DNA from: a virus
Length of the DNA: 64,000 bases
Direction: 5' to 3' (one strand)
IMG/VR virus record: IMGVR_UViG_3300035670_000164
Span: 1-64,000 of that record
The notes under the pieces are model-generated. The model searched no databases, was not told where the DNA came from, and worked only from the letters and a program-made list of their open reading frames with translations. Position numbers and translations under genes: made by a program. Shown here piece by piece: positions 46,329-54,566 of the stretch (position 1 is the first letter of the stretch; each line of letters opens with the position of its first letter).

Positions 46329-46362
46329 CCTCAAATATAGCTCTAAATTGCACGAGGATTCG
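46329..46362 (-). promoter_or_regulatory. Copy 4 of the recurrent ~34-bp element, candidate promoter
   Basis: On the - strand: GAATCCTCG, eleven bases ending TTTAGA, GCTATATTTGAGG, then the start of the 94-residue gene. A terminator ends the upstream unit 56 bases before, so transcription of the following replication operon must restart near here. This is the best evidence that the element is a promoter. Confidence 0.5.
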
Positions 46363-46417
46363 ATTTAAGCCACTTTATTAATATAAATAATACATTTGAA
46401 TGACTTACATAAAAAAG

Positions 46418-46443
46418 AAAGCCAGTAAGTGATTACTGGCTTT
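46418..46443 (-). terminator. Strong rho-independent terminator
   Basis: AAAGCCAGTAA and TTACTGGCTTT form a perfect 11-bp stem with a 4-base loop, followed on the - strand by CTTTTTTAT. It closes the unit containing the tRNA genes. Confidence 0.75.
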
Positions 46444-46519
46444 GAGTGTGCCTTACGGCAATCTTAGGAGTTTATCATGTATGAGCATGATTCTTGGATT
46501 AGGTATTAACCTAAAAATT

Positions 46520-46596
46520 TGGTACTCCCCATAGGATTTGAACCTACATATTACATATTATGAGTATGCTGCATTAACCTATTATGCTAAAGGAGT
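46520..46596 (-). tRNA. tRNA-Met (anticodon CAT)
   Basis: Full cloverleaf on the - strand, 77 bases with encoded CCA. Acceptor ACTCCTT / GGGGAGT (two G-U pairs), discriminator A. D arm GCAT / ATGC with a GG-containing loop. Anticodon arm GCATA-CTCATAA-TATGT with CAT. Variable loop AATAT. T arm GTAGG-TTCAAAT-CCTAT. CAT is Met, or Ile if the C is lysidine-modified; the acceptor's first A-U pair is not of the initiator type. Confidence 0.85.
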
Positions 46597-46602
46597 TTAA
46601 AT

Positions 46603-46695
46603 TGGTGGATAATAAAAGATTTAAACTTTTAACTCTTAATAAATTAATAGAAATTCTACTAATCCTAAGCGTGTTCTCAATTACACTAATTATCC
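46603..46695 (-). tRNA. Aberrant class-II tRNA-like gene (Leu-type?)
   Basis: Perfect 7-bp acceptor GGATAAT / ATTATCC, discriminator A and encoded CCA. T arm AAAAG-TTTAAAT-CTTTT, where the invariant C of the T loop is T. D arm GTGT / ACAC with AATTGAGA lacking the usual GG. A long variable region (TTAA-TTTA-TTAA hairpin) fits Leu/Ser type. The anticodon arm does not fold normally: the best stem TAGGA / TTCTA leaves a 10-base loop with TAGTAG. Divergent tRNA, pseudogene or other tRNA-like RNA. Confidence 0.45.
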
Positions 46696-46699
46696 AAAT

Positions 46700-46837
46700 T
46701 TAGCTGTATTGATTAGCTACAATACATTAATTGCTGGTTACGTTATCCAGCTTCTTAAGAAACACACACCACTATAAAACTTAAGAACGTATTTACAATA
46801 AAGACACTAATCACAATACATTTATTGTAAAATTAGT
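46700..46837 (-). other. Non-coding stretch with consecutive hairpins
   Basis: No reading frame of note. On the - strand it holds TGTATTG / CAATACA (7 bp), GCTGG / CCAGC (5 bp), two CTTAAG boxes 20 bases apart, and ACAATA / TATTGT enclosed by ATTAGT / ACTAAT. Together with both tRNA genes it makes a gene-free stretch of about 520 bases (46316-46837). It could be a structured leader or processed RNA feeding the tRNAs. Confidence 0.35.
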
Positions 46838-46987
46838 TTACTTTTTACCTTTATTTCTGTCAATACTTCTTTGGTATCTAAAGCTACCTTTAGAACCTTG
46901 TTTCATTGTTCGAGTTCTATTCAAGAAATAATTCTTTCTTGATGAACCATATTTTTGTTTACTACCTTTGCGATTGTCTTTAGCCAT
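46838..46987 (-). CDS. Small basic protein, 49 residues
   Basis: MAKDNRKGSKQKYGSSRKNY, then NRTRTMKQGSKGS and RNKGKK; predicted strongly basic. The start overlaps the upstream stop as TAATG, supporting coupled translation. Likely nucleic-acid binding; it is the last gene before the tRNA region. Function unknown. Confidence 0.5.
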   Translation of the reverse strand: MAKDNRKGSKQKYGSSRKNYFLNRTRTMKQGSKGSFRYQRSIDRNKGKK

Positions 46988-47196
46988 TACAGAATTCTCT
47001 CAATTAATTGTTCTATTTCAAATTGTTCTTTATTTAATAAATTTCTAATAAATAAGTTTAGTCTAATAGACATTGGTTCATAAATACACTCTTGTAGATA
47101 TTCTTTATAATTTCTATTACCAAATTCTATAATTAAACCAATATCTATTAAAATACCTTTTGCTTCTTTAATATCTTCTCTAGTTAATCCTTCCAT
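46987..47196 (-). CDS. Hypothetical protein, 69 residues
   Basis: Helical (GLTREDIKEAKGILIDIGLI ... LLNKEQFEIEQLIERIL). It shares its first base with the end of the polymerase gene, so is translated in the same unit. No domain recognised. Confidence 0.45.
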   Translation of the reverse strand: MEGLTREDIKEAKGILIDIGLIIEFGNRNYKEYLQECIYEPMSIRLNLFIRNLLNKEQFEIEQLIERIL

Positions 47197-48296
47197 TATT
47201 CTCCTTTAGTTAATTTTTGTAATTGTCGTTTAGTTGCATTAATTGGTACTTTAATTGAATAGGACCAATTAGGATAATTTATATCCATTTCTGCATTAAT
47301 TTTTACTATATCATGTTGTAATTCTGGTAATTCATTCCAACACATACATTCAATAAGATTTTTATTAAACCACTCTACACAGCCATAAGTATTTCTAATA
47401 AGAAAATACTGAGCATCATGGATATGTACCATAGGTCTAATATCATACTTGTATTTAGAATTTAATACTCTTTGTTGTAATTCTATTGCTGCTCTATTAT
47501 TAAGTAATCCATAAGATTGTCCACCAATAGCATTACCTACAGTTCTTGCTTCGGATTTAGCTTCATAAGGTGTATTTTTAGAACCAAGAATTACTTGTTT
47601 AAGTATTGGTGTTCTTACTCTTAAACCAAATGCAGTAGTACAATATCCAGTATATGTAGCTTCTTCTATTTGTTTATTAATCCAATCTTCACTTACTTTA
47701 TATAAATTATGATAGTTGGCTTCAATAGCTTTAGCTTCATGTTCTGGAATACCATTATCAGCAAATGTTCTCCATGTTCCACCATATTGTGCTGCAAAAG
47801 AAATTGTTTTAGAATCTTGTCTTATTGTTGAATATTTATCTTTAATTAAATTAATACTTTCTTTTGTATTTTCTATATCTTTTAATTTATCTGGATAATA
47901 GTGATAAGCATTCCAACAATGAGAATCAATACCTTCAATCATAGGTCTAAGTTTATTCGGGTCTTTAGTTAATAAAGCATTAACTACAGACTCGAGAGCG
48001 TTAAAATCACTAGATACCATTAACCAACCTTTAGGTGCTACAAAGCAAGATTTAATTAATTTTGCATGAGTAGATGTGGAAGGTATCTGTTGCATGTTAG
48101 GATCAGATGAACTTAATCTACCTGATACAGTTCCACCTAAATTCATAGAACCATGTAAATAGTAATACCCATCATCTTTTAATATAGACTTGGTTTTAAA
48201 TGCTTCAATGAATGTACCAAGTATTTTTTCTACAGCAGCATATTCTATTAAAGCATCTAATAGTTTAATAATTTCTATTGCTTCTTGTTTATTCAT
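47196..48296 (-). CDS. DNA polymerase A, polymerase half (split gene)
   Basis: 366 residues covering the end of the thumb plus palm and fingers of a family A DNA polymerase. SGRLSSSDPNMQQIP (58-72) is the template-contact motif. Motif A is VSSDFNALE with D97; motif B RQDSKTISFAAQYG with R159, K163 and Y171; motif C VHIHDAQ with D294. The usual HDE of motif C is HDA, as in some N4-like enzymes. It lacks any exonuclease and must work with the product of 49065-50576. It has its own start overlapping the gene before it, so it is a separate polypeptide, not a spliced exon. Confidence 0.85.
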   Translation of the reverse strand: MNKQEAIEIIKLLDALIEYAAVEKILGTFIEAFKTKSILKDDGYYYLHGSMNLGGTVSGRLSSSDPNMQQIPSTSTHAKLIKSCFVAPKGWLMVSSDFNALESVVNALLTKDPNKLRPMIEGIDSHCWNAYHYYPDKLKDIENTKESINLIKDKYSTIRQDSKTISFAAQYGGTWRTFADNGIPEHEAKAIEANYHNLYKVSEDWINKQIEEATYTGYCTTAFGLRVRTPILKQVILGSKNTPYEAKSEARTVGNAIGGQSYGLLNNRAAIELQQRVLNSKYKYDIRPMVHIHDAQYFLIRNTYGCVEWFNKNLIECMCWNELPELQHDIVKINAEMDINYPNWSYSIKVPINATKRQLQKLTKGE

Positions 48297-48471
48297 TTTC
48301 TATAGAATCTTTTAAAAGCCTTGCATACATATAAATATGGTTTACTTTATTTATATTTTCTTTAATCCACTCTATATCTAAACAAGATTCATCTTTACAT
48401 TCTACAGATTCTAAATAATGTTCTTCTTCTGTATAAAGTACATAATCTAAAATATCAGTTAAATATTGCAT
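48289..48471 (-). CDS. Hypothetical acidic protein between polymerase halves, 60 residues
   Basis: Short and acidic (TEEEHYLESVECKDESCLDI). The end overlaps the start of the polymerase half (ATGAATAA). Unknown function. Confidence 0.4.
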   Translation of the reverse strand: MQYLTDILDYVLYTEEEHYLESVECKDESCLDIEWIKENINKVNHIYMYARLLKDSIENE

Positions 48472-48475
48472 TTAT

Positions 48476-48724
48476 TTAAATCCCCTTTTGTAACAAATTT
48501 TGAATAATTTTTTCTTTTAATGAATCATATAAAATAGATTTAATTTCTTCATTAAATTCTTCATTATATTGAATATACTCTTTTACATATTCTTCTAGGT
48601 ATTCTCGAGTAAAAATCTCATTAAATACTCTTAGAACTTCTTTCTCTCTACTTTGAATTTCTTTCTTAATAGTTTTTCGTATTACTTTAACTAAAATAGA
48701 ATTAATTGATTCTTCTATATTCAT
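48476..48724 (-). CDS. Hypothetical protein between polymerase halves, 82 residues
   Basis: Helical and charged throughout (KVIRKTIKKEIQSREKEVLR, then YVKEYIQYNEEFNEEIKS). Overlaps the gene before it (ATGA). No family recognised. Confidence 0.45.
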   Translation of the reverse strand: MNIEESINSILVKVIRKTIKKEIQSREKEVLRVFNEIFTREYLEEYVKEYIQYNEEFNEEIKSILYDSLKEKIIQNLLQKGI

Positions 48725-49071
48725 TCTAAATTCTCTTTTGCAATATTAATTGGTGTCCAAAGTTTATTTAATAAATTCCAATGTTTTTGTAAATACTTTT
48801 CTAATCTTTCACTTTCTGTTTCAGGATTATATGATTTACAACAAACATACCAAAATCTACCTTTACGTTGGTGCATAATAAAAATTTCTACGTAAAGTTT
48901 CGTACTTCTATCATATTCTCTAATATCAAACCTAAAACATAAATTTAAATCTGGATCAGAATATTCCATTTCATTTAAAAATTCTGACACTGAATCATAT
49001 ATCGTTTCTGCTTCATTGGAATAATAGTTACTATCACTACAATAGTATGGGTGTTCAGTTTTTTCTAACAT
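48721..49071 (-). CDS. Hypothetical protein between polymerase halves, 116 residues
   Basis: Central strands FRFDIREYDRSTKLYVEIFI and WYVCCKSYNPE, then a C-terminal helix. Its ATG has a good AAAGAGGA ribosome site that lies within the last codons of the exonuclease half. Unknown role; co-translation with both polymerase halves hints at a replication accessory. Confidence 0.5.
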   Translation of the reverse strand: MLEKTEHPYYCSDSNYYSNEAETIYDSVSEFLNEMEYSDPDLNLCFRFDIREYDRSTKLYVEIFIMHQRKGRFWYVCCKSYNPETESERLEKYLQKHWNLLNKLWTPINIAKENLE

Positions 49072-50576
49072 AAATCCTCTTTTGTAATATCATACTTATT
49101 CATTAATTGTAATTTCTTTTTCTTAATTACATCTGCTCCAGTAGCAGGTAATCCTGTTTCAGTTGTATCTGTAATAGGTAATCCAAGTACATCATAAAGT
49201 AATGTACTTAAATGATTAGGACTATTAGGATTAAATATTACTTTCTTTTTTATAGCTTTAGGAAGAATCTTATCTGGATTCTTAGCTTTACTTTTTCTAT
49301 CTTCATAATCTTTAATCCAAGCTAATTCAGTTAATTGTTCTTCTGTTTGTTTAGTAAATATAGAGTTATTAATAGTATTAAGAGCTTTATCTTTTATTTG
49401 AGATAGTTCCTTTTCTACTTCTAATACTCTACTCATATTTAAACACAATCCAGTTAATTCCATTTGCATAATTACTTTTATAGATGGAATAAAGATTGTG
49501 TTATAGATTTTTAATTGTTGATCTTGAATCATCTTAGGATAATTCTTTTTAAAAAGATACATCGTTGCAAGAGTATCAATTAAATTATAACGTAGTAAAT
49601 CTTGTTTAGGTATTAACCTAATATCATGTATATCTGACATTGCATAATTGCCTGTAAATTCATGAGTATTTGGTTTTAAACCAAGTGTATTACCAGCACA
49701 AGAATTAGTAGCAAGGTATGTAATAAGTTTAGTATCATGAATATTTCTAGTCATAACTTCTAAACCATATAACATACCTTGTTGATCTAAAAGATTATTC
49801 ATAAACAACTCATAACAAAGAACTTTACCATCATAACCAATATTATGATATATGAGTGTTCCTTTATAATTCTCAAAAAATGTACGAAGTACATTCCTTC
49901 TAGGAATATTTTTCTTTGAATGTTTAAGACAATCTATTTGAAATGCAATTCCATTATGTTCATCCCAAGCAAATGCAATAGTACCTATTCCAGCTTTATC
50001 AAAAGATAAACTAAATGCTTCAAGATCGACTGTAAGAGCTTCATATTGATGTAACTTATCCAACCACATTGCTATGTCTTCTAAAGTGTCAGGATAAGCT
50101 TCTGAGTGGATTATATCGCTACCTAATTCTTTATGAGAACCAAGTAAATGATTCTTTAAAGTTTGAAGGGATAAATCTAATTTAGATTGTAAATCTGGAT
50201 TATAAAATAATGCTTGATAATTGATTGATAAAATACAATTAATATGTTCATATCCCTTAATTTTACAAGGAAGAACATAACCATAATAAGGCTCTACTTT
50301 ACCTACACCAGTAAGAAATTTAAAGTATTCACTAGAACATACTAACAATGTAGTAATACCTAATTTATCTAATATTGGTAATAATTGGTTTAAATATGTT
50401 TTACCTTCTGTAGCATTAATTTTATTTCCATTAAATTTAAGATTGAAAGCATAAATAGATTCATTTAAGTTTAATGGATTTATATAGTATTGTTGAATAG
50501 ATTCTTTATGAAGATTTCTAATAAATATTGCAGATGAAGCTGGATTAGTCTTTTGATAATGAATATTCTGTATCAT
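49065..50576 (-). CDS. DNA polymerase A, 3'-5' exonuclease half (split gene)
   Basis: 503 residues. Proofreading motifs are intact: Exo I VDLEAF (D184, E186), Exo II HNIGYDG (N245, D249), Exo III YNLIDT (Y330, D334). After residue ~370 it has the start of the polymerase region (MQMELTGLCLNMSR) and NPNSPNHLSTLLYDVLGLP, ending after TGLPATGADV. That is exactly where the polymerase half takes over, so no known part is missing between the two. Overlaps the YopX-like gene upstream. Confidence 0.85.
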   Translation of the reverse strand: MIQNIHYQKTNPASSAIFIRNLHKESIQQYYINPLNLNESIYAFNLKFNGNKINATEGKTYLNQLLPILDKLGITTLLVCSSEYFKFLTGVGKVEPYYGYVLPCKIKGYEHINCILSINYQALFYNPDLQSKLDLSLQTLKNHLLGSHKELGSDIIHSEAYPDTLEDIAMWLDKLHQYEALTVDLEAFSLSFDKAGIGTIAFAWDEHNGIAFQIDCLKHSKKNIPRRNVLRTFFENYKGTLIYHNIGYDGKVLCYELFMNNLLDQQGMLYGLEVMTRNIHDTKLITYLATNSCAGNTLGLKPNTHEFTGNYAMSDIHDIRLIPKQDLLRYNLIDTLATMYLFKKNYPKMIQDQQLKIYNTIFIPSIKVIMQMELTGLCLNMSRVLEVEKELSQIKDKALNTINNSIFTKQTEEQLTELAWIKDYEDRKSKAKNPDKILPKAIKKKVIFNPNSPNHLSTLLYDVLGLPITDTTETGLPATGADVIKKKKLQLMNKYDITKEDLC

Positions 50577-50991
50577 TTAATAATTCTAAATTTTCATAAA
50601 TATTACCAATAACTATGGCTCTCCCTTTATCTTTTGAAATTTGAATACCAATATGACTATCATATTCACAATTAATATATTTTGCTCTAAATCCTAAATA
50701 TGAATTTTTCCAAAATACAACAAATCTTTCTTTTGATATAGGATGTTCTAATATATCTCCTTCATAAATTTCTTTATCATTTTTATCTTTTAAACCTGTA
50801 TATTGCATTAGTTCAACATCTTCTAATAAACATGCAGAACTCCAATCCCATAATTTTATCCATGTTTTGTTAGTATTAGAAATACTAATTTCTTTTACTT
50901 TACACATTCCATTGATGGTACCAGGATAAAATTCACGTTCTTTGGGCGACCATTCTTTATGCCATGCTCTAAATTTAAATTCTCTATTCAT
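50545..50991 (-). CDS. YopX-like protein
   Basis: 148 residues. EFKFRAWHKE at the start, then LMQYTGLKDKNDKEIYEGDI and AIVIGNIYEN near the end: the complete YopX signature found in many phages and prophages. Molecular role unknown in general. The end overlaps the polymerase start, suggesting co-translation. Confidence 0.8.
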   Translation of the reverse strand: MNREFKFRAWHKEWSPKEREFYPGTINGMCKVKEISISNTNKTWIKLWDWSSACLLEDVELMQYTGLKDKNDKEIYEGDILEHPISKERFVVFWKNSYLGFRAKYINCEYDSHIGIQISKDKGRAIVIGNIYENLELLNDTEYSLSKD

Positions 50992-50993
50992 AA

Positions 50994-51341
50994 TTACTCC
51001 AAAAGTTTTTGTAACATAAATCTTTCTGCTATTAATTCAATTATATTTTCATTTTCCTTTACATATTCATCTATTTCACTTGGATAAGGTACACTTAATT
51101 TCCAACAAAATTTACAATCTTGATGTAAAAATTTAGGAATAATATATTGTACTTGATCAAATTGAGAACATAAAAGAAAACCTATTGAGAAATATTTAGA
51201 TATTCTTTCTTTTAATTGTATTTCTTTATAAGATGTACTTAAAGAATTTAAATCTAAAGATTCTTGAATTATATGTAATAGCATTAAATAAGCTACTTGA
51301 TCTGAGATAGGACTTTCTGAATGTTTTACTTGTATTTTCAT
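50994..51341 (-). CDS. Hypothetical protein, 115 residues
   Basis: The start at 51341 is chosen because AAGGAG lies 5 bases before this ATG. A longer frame reaching 51491 would run through the terminator and into the reductase gene. Mainly helical (PISDQVAYLMLLHIIQESLD), with a Cys pair HQDCKFCWK. Function unknown. Confidence 0.5.
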   Translation of the reverse strand: MKIQVKHSESPISDQVAYLMLLHIIQESLDLNSLSTSYKEIQLKERISKYFSIGFLLCSQFDQVQYIIPKFLHQDCKFCWKLSVPYPSEIDEYVKENENIIELIAERFMLQKLLE

Positions 51342-51416
51342 AAATCTCCTTATGTTATATACATAAAAAATGAGTAGTTTTACTTCATACTCAGGAAGTT
51401 TTATTTCTTGTAAGAA

Positions 51417-51433
51417 ATCGTCCGAAGGACGAT
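51417..51433 (-). terminator. Hairpin terminator with UUCG-type loop
   Basis: On the - strand ATCGTCC-TTC-GGACGAT, i.e. a C(UUCG)G tetraloop hairpin followed by TTTCTT, directly after the reductase stop. The same loop and stem core recur at 61988. Confidence 0.6.
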
Positions 51434-51435
51434 AA

Positions 51436-52446
51436 TTACTTAATGGGACATGCCCCAGAAGCACACTCATCTGAACTAATTTCATTATCATTTGAATCTA
51501 ATTCAGGAAATTTAAATGGTTTAAGTTTAGAAATATAATCTTCATACACTTCTTGTGTTACTACTTCTTGTGGTAAATATAAGTAACCCAAATCTTGTGC
51601 TGTTTTAGTAGGATCAGCTTTATAAAGAAAACTTACACCTACATAAATATCCCAATTATTAAGTAACCAATTAATAATATCTTTTACTTCTTTTGGTTCA
51701 TAAGAAATAGTACAAGATACATTTTGTTGACACCAATGTACCTGATATTTCTTATATCTTTCTAATTGTTCAGTAGCTGTTTCTTGGTTTACTTCTACAA
51801 TACCATGTGAAGTTTTTACTTTAGTAAAAGGTACATTTTCCCATTTAACAGGAAATGTTACTAATACACCTTCTGGGTCTAATGGATTATTCCATACTTT
51901 ATATCCAGCATCTTTTAATGCAGGTAATAGTGGATCATGTTTTCCAAAATTTACATTATTAAAGATATATTTACCTAATGGAGTATGTAACCCTTCTGTA
52001 CAACCAAATATTTTACTTAATGTACCACTAGGTTTAACACAACTTATATTTTTAGGTCTTTGTAAACCTAATTCATCAGCCATTGAATATGCTGCTGATA
52101 TAGCTTCACGTTTCATTAGTTCTAAATCATATTCAGATAAATCAGGTCTTTGTGCAATACCTGTTAATCCAACACCACATAATCTAAAAAACTCATTATT
52201 TAAGTGCCAAGCTTCTTGTAAAATACCATCATTAAGATTAACTAGTGTTTGTCTATAATTAGCTCTAGCAACATAATAAATTGTTTTAAGTAATCCAGAC
52301 GTATCCCCAATAAATTTTGATACATCAATTTCTGTTAGGTTACAAAACCCCTTATTTGGTAACAGTATTTCCATACACGGATTACCTGTATTAAACCAAG
52401 GCGCACGAGTTAATGCTGTTGTTGCACATATCATACCTGGTTCACT
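51436..52446 (-). CDS. nrdJ: Class II ribonucleotide reductase, 3' exon
   Basis: About 336 residues, beginning SEPGMICATTALTRAPWFNT. A frame opening 21 bases earlier starts in the intron and is not the real start. Active-site and fold landmarks: NPCMEILLPNKGFCNLTEID (catalytic Cys, Glu, Cys-type loop), PSGTLSKIFGCTEG, and the C-terminal redox pair CASGAC just before the stop. It belongs with the exon at 53396-54358. The monomeric, adenosylcobalamin-dependent type makes deoxynucleoside triphosphates without oxygen and needs vitamin B12 from the host. Confidence 0.85.
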   Translation of the reverse strand, partial: SEPGMICATTALTRAPWFNTGNPCMEILLPNKGFCNLTEIDVSKFIGDTSGLLKTIYYVARANYRQTLVNLNDGILQEAWHLNNEFFRLCGVGLTGIAQRPDLSEYDLELMKREAISAAYSMADELGLQRPKNISCVKPSGTLSKIFGCTEGLHTPLGKYIFNNVNFGKHDPLLPALKDAGYKVWNNPLDPEGVLVTFPVKWENVPFTKVKTSHGIVEVNQETATEQLERYKKYQVHWCQQNVSCTISYEPKEVKDIINWLLNNWDIYVGVSFLYKADPTKTAQDLGYLYLPQEVVTQEVYEDYISKLKPFKFPELDSNDNEISSDECASGACPIK

Positions 52447-53395
52447 CATCATATCTACTATTTTCATAGTAGGATGGACTATCTCTTCAAATACTTTAAG
52501 TATTTGTCTACTATTTCCATTAACGTACTAATAGTTAATGTACTTCCCTACAAAGGGAATAGTCTCTACACGTTCAAATAACATTTTTATATACTTTATT
52601 ATGTTTAATTTGTGAAATAGTTGTAGCATGAGCATTAAATTGTTTTCCAATTTGAGCATAAGATAAATTAGTTTCTTGTAATAATTTACGAATTTCTCGT
52701 ATATTTTCTACAGTTAATTTTCTATTAGCATGAGATTTAGTTATAGTTTCTGGTTGTAAATGTTTCCAACTTATACCTAACCAAATAGATTCCATACCTG
52801 TCCTTTTTAATAAATGTTTATAATCTTTATAAACACTTGAAAACAATTCATTATTCTCTCTTCTAGTTATAATATCTTTAGCTTGATCTTCTGATAAAGT
52901 TGCATTTCTATTTTTTGCTCCTTCACTTCCAGTATGATCTCCGCCTTTAGTAATATTATATCCATGTTCATGCGATAAAGTTTTTAATTCTTTAATTAAC
53001 TTTATCTCCAACTTCTTACCTTCTTCAATAGATAAATTTTGTTGAATAAGTTCAAATTTAAAATTTTCTATTCCGTACTTTCTAAATGCAGAATAAAGAA
53101 CTTTATTATATTCTTTAGAAGTTGGTACTCTATTTCGTTTATGATACTTCCATCTAACTAAATAGTTATTTGTAATACCAATATAAACTTTTTTATTTAC
53201 TAAATTAGTAATTTTATATACATCCATAGTTATTTGCTTCGTTCGGGATTGTCATGTTATATTTATTATACCAGGTTTTGTTTATAAATCCAGGTTTTTA
53301 ATATAATTTAGATTTCCCCGATGCAATTACACTATTTTTTGCTTGTTGTAATTACAGGCTTAGTTAGCCTTAAATAGATAGTGGCAGTGTTACTT
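52447..53395 (-). ncRNA. Group I intron in the ribonucleotide reductase gene
   Basis: The exon before ends GCAGGTGGT (last base T). The intron ends before AGTGAACCAGGT, or three bases earlier, both with G as last intron base, as group I rules require. Pairing P7 is visible as GACTA (in GTAGAGACTATTCCC) with TAGTC (in AGAGATAGTCC), and GCATCGGGGAAAT near the 5' side fits the Q/P4 region. Splicing restores EAGG-SEPGM and keeps frame. It carries a GIY-YIG gene. The exact 3' end is uncertain by 3 bases. Confidence 0.8.
52574..53227 (-). CDS. GIY-YIG homing endonuclease in the reductase intron
   Basis: 217 residues. Catalytic domain 1-95: VYKITNLVNKKVYIGIT is the GIY-YIG region, with RWKYHKRNR, AFRKYGIENFKFELI and a later GYNITKGG. 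The middle contains a basic linker. The C-terminus (LTVENIREIRKLLQETNLSY, AQIGKQFN, TISQIKHNKVY) is a helix-turn-helix typical of phage GIY-YIG and SegA-type enzymes. It spreads the intron by cutting intron-free alleles. It lies wholly inside the intron, so does not interrupt the reductase once spliced. Confidence 0.88.
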   Translation of the reverse strand: MDVYKITNLVNKKVYIGITNNYLVRWKYHKRNRVPTSKEYNKVLYSAFRKYGIENFKFELIQQNLSIEEGKKLEIKLIKELKTLSHEHGYNITKGGDHTGSEGAKNRNATLSEDQAKDIITRRENNELFSSVYKDYKHLLKRTGMESIWLGISWKHLQPETITKSHANRKLTVENIREIRKLLQETNLSYAQIGKQFNAHATTISQIKHNKVYKNVI

Positions 53396-54358
53396 ACCAC
53401 CTGCTTCTTGCATTAAATTAAAGATATATTCTAATTCTTTCTTAGAAGGTTTTTTATAAAATACTAAAGAATTATTAGATTGACTTCTTTGAATATTTCC
53501 ATTCCAAAATTCTTTTTTAGCTACAGCAAATTCTTCCCACTCAGGTTGATCATATTCAAATAATGCAATTTGTGCTGATCTACGAGAACTAAGAATAGTT
53601 CCAAGCCAATTAATAATATCCAGAATATCTATCCTAGTTAATAATTCTCCAGCTTTTTTATTCATGATTTCTGCAATAGCTACAAATGCTTTAGCAATTG
53701 CTTCATCACCAGAACTAATCCAACCATAGCCTTTTAATCTACTTCCTGCTGGTCTTAATTCAGAGAAGTCAAATACAAGTTTATCTGCTGGATATTTACC
53801 TGCAAGAATTTTACCTATAGACTTACTCCAAGCTTCTGCACTATCTCCAACTTTAATAGTCCATATACCATTTTCAAATGTTTCTACATTATGTTCTAAA
53901 CCCCCTTTAGTAGTTCGTTTAGTTCTAATTACCTCAATATCTTTTATTGGTTTAAAGAAGCCATTAAGAGTACCTACTTTTGGTTTAAAACCTACACCAC
54001 AACCTTGCATTAATAACCATAATACATCAACTACATCATATACTGTTTCAACAACAATACCTGAACAGTTAAACATTGATGATTCTCTTACTTTAGATAA
54101 ATTTGTACCACCTAACCATAGAGTTCTACCAGATACAGAGCATTTTTTTTGAACCATAAGACTATAAAACTCATCTAATTCATTTTCTTCTGTATTAAGT
54201 AGTTCTCTACCTAAAGCTCTTTCCCATAACCATTTTTGATGTTTAAATACTCTCTGACAAATATCTTCCCAAGACTCAAACTTAGTTTCTTCTTCGTTTA
54301 GTGGTCTTGAATATGTTCTTCTAATAATAATTTCACTTCTATCATTTAATGTATTCAA
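53396..54358 (-). CDS. nrdJ: Class II ribonucleotide reductase, 5' exon
   Basis: 321 codons from a TTG at 54358, chosen because AAGGAG lies just upstream; the frame is open to 54385 but that part lies before the ribosome site. Landmarks: GRTLWLGGTNLSKVRESS, MFNCSG, MQGCGVGFKPKVG, HNVETFE and SRRSAQIALFEYDQP. These fit the monomeric B12-dependent RTPR family. Unspliced reading stops two codons after the exon (AAG TAA at 53390-53395). Joined to 51436-52446 it gives ~657 residues. Confidence 0.85.
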
Positions 54359-54368
54359 TAGCTTCTCC

Positions 54369-54566
54369 TTATTCCCAAATACCAATTTCTATAAATTCAC
54401 CATCTTCTGTAAAAACATATTCACAAATAAATCCTGAATACCCTTCTACATTTTTTGTTTTAGTTTCTAAAATAATTTTTATATTTTCCTCTTTAAATTC
54501 TACATTAAAACTTAAAAGTAATTTTTTTAATCTTTCTTTATCAGTCATAATAAATAATATCTCCAA
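54369..54566 (-). CDS. Hypothetical protein, 65 residues
   Basis: Helix-strand pattern (DKERLKKLLLSFNVEFKEEN, then VEGYSGFICEYVFTEDGEFI). The start overlaps the VWA gene end and the stop is within the AAGGAG site of the reductase. Its start could also be the internal ATG at 54548 (MTDKER). Unknown function. Confidence 0.5.
   Translation of the reverse strand: MEILFIMTDKERLKKLLLSFNVEFKEENIKIILETKTKNVEGYSGFICEYVFTEDGEFIEIGIWE

Noticed and set aside
48289-49071. Gap between the DNA polymerase halves as a group I intron or intein
   Set aside because: No P7 or core sequence, no intein blocks, and both halves and all intervening genes have their own start or coupled overlap.
51417-51433. UUCG hairpins here and at 61988 as vRNAP promoters (3-base loop read on the + strand)
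   Set aside because: Both stand just after - strand stop codons and are followed by T-rich sequence, so terminators explain them better.
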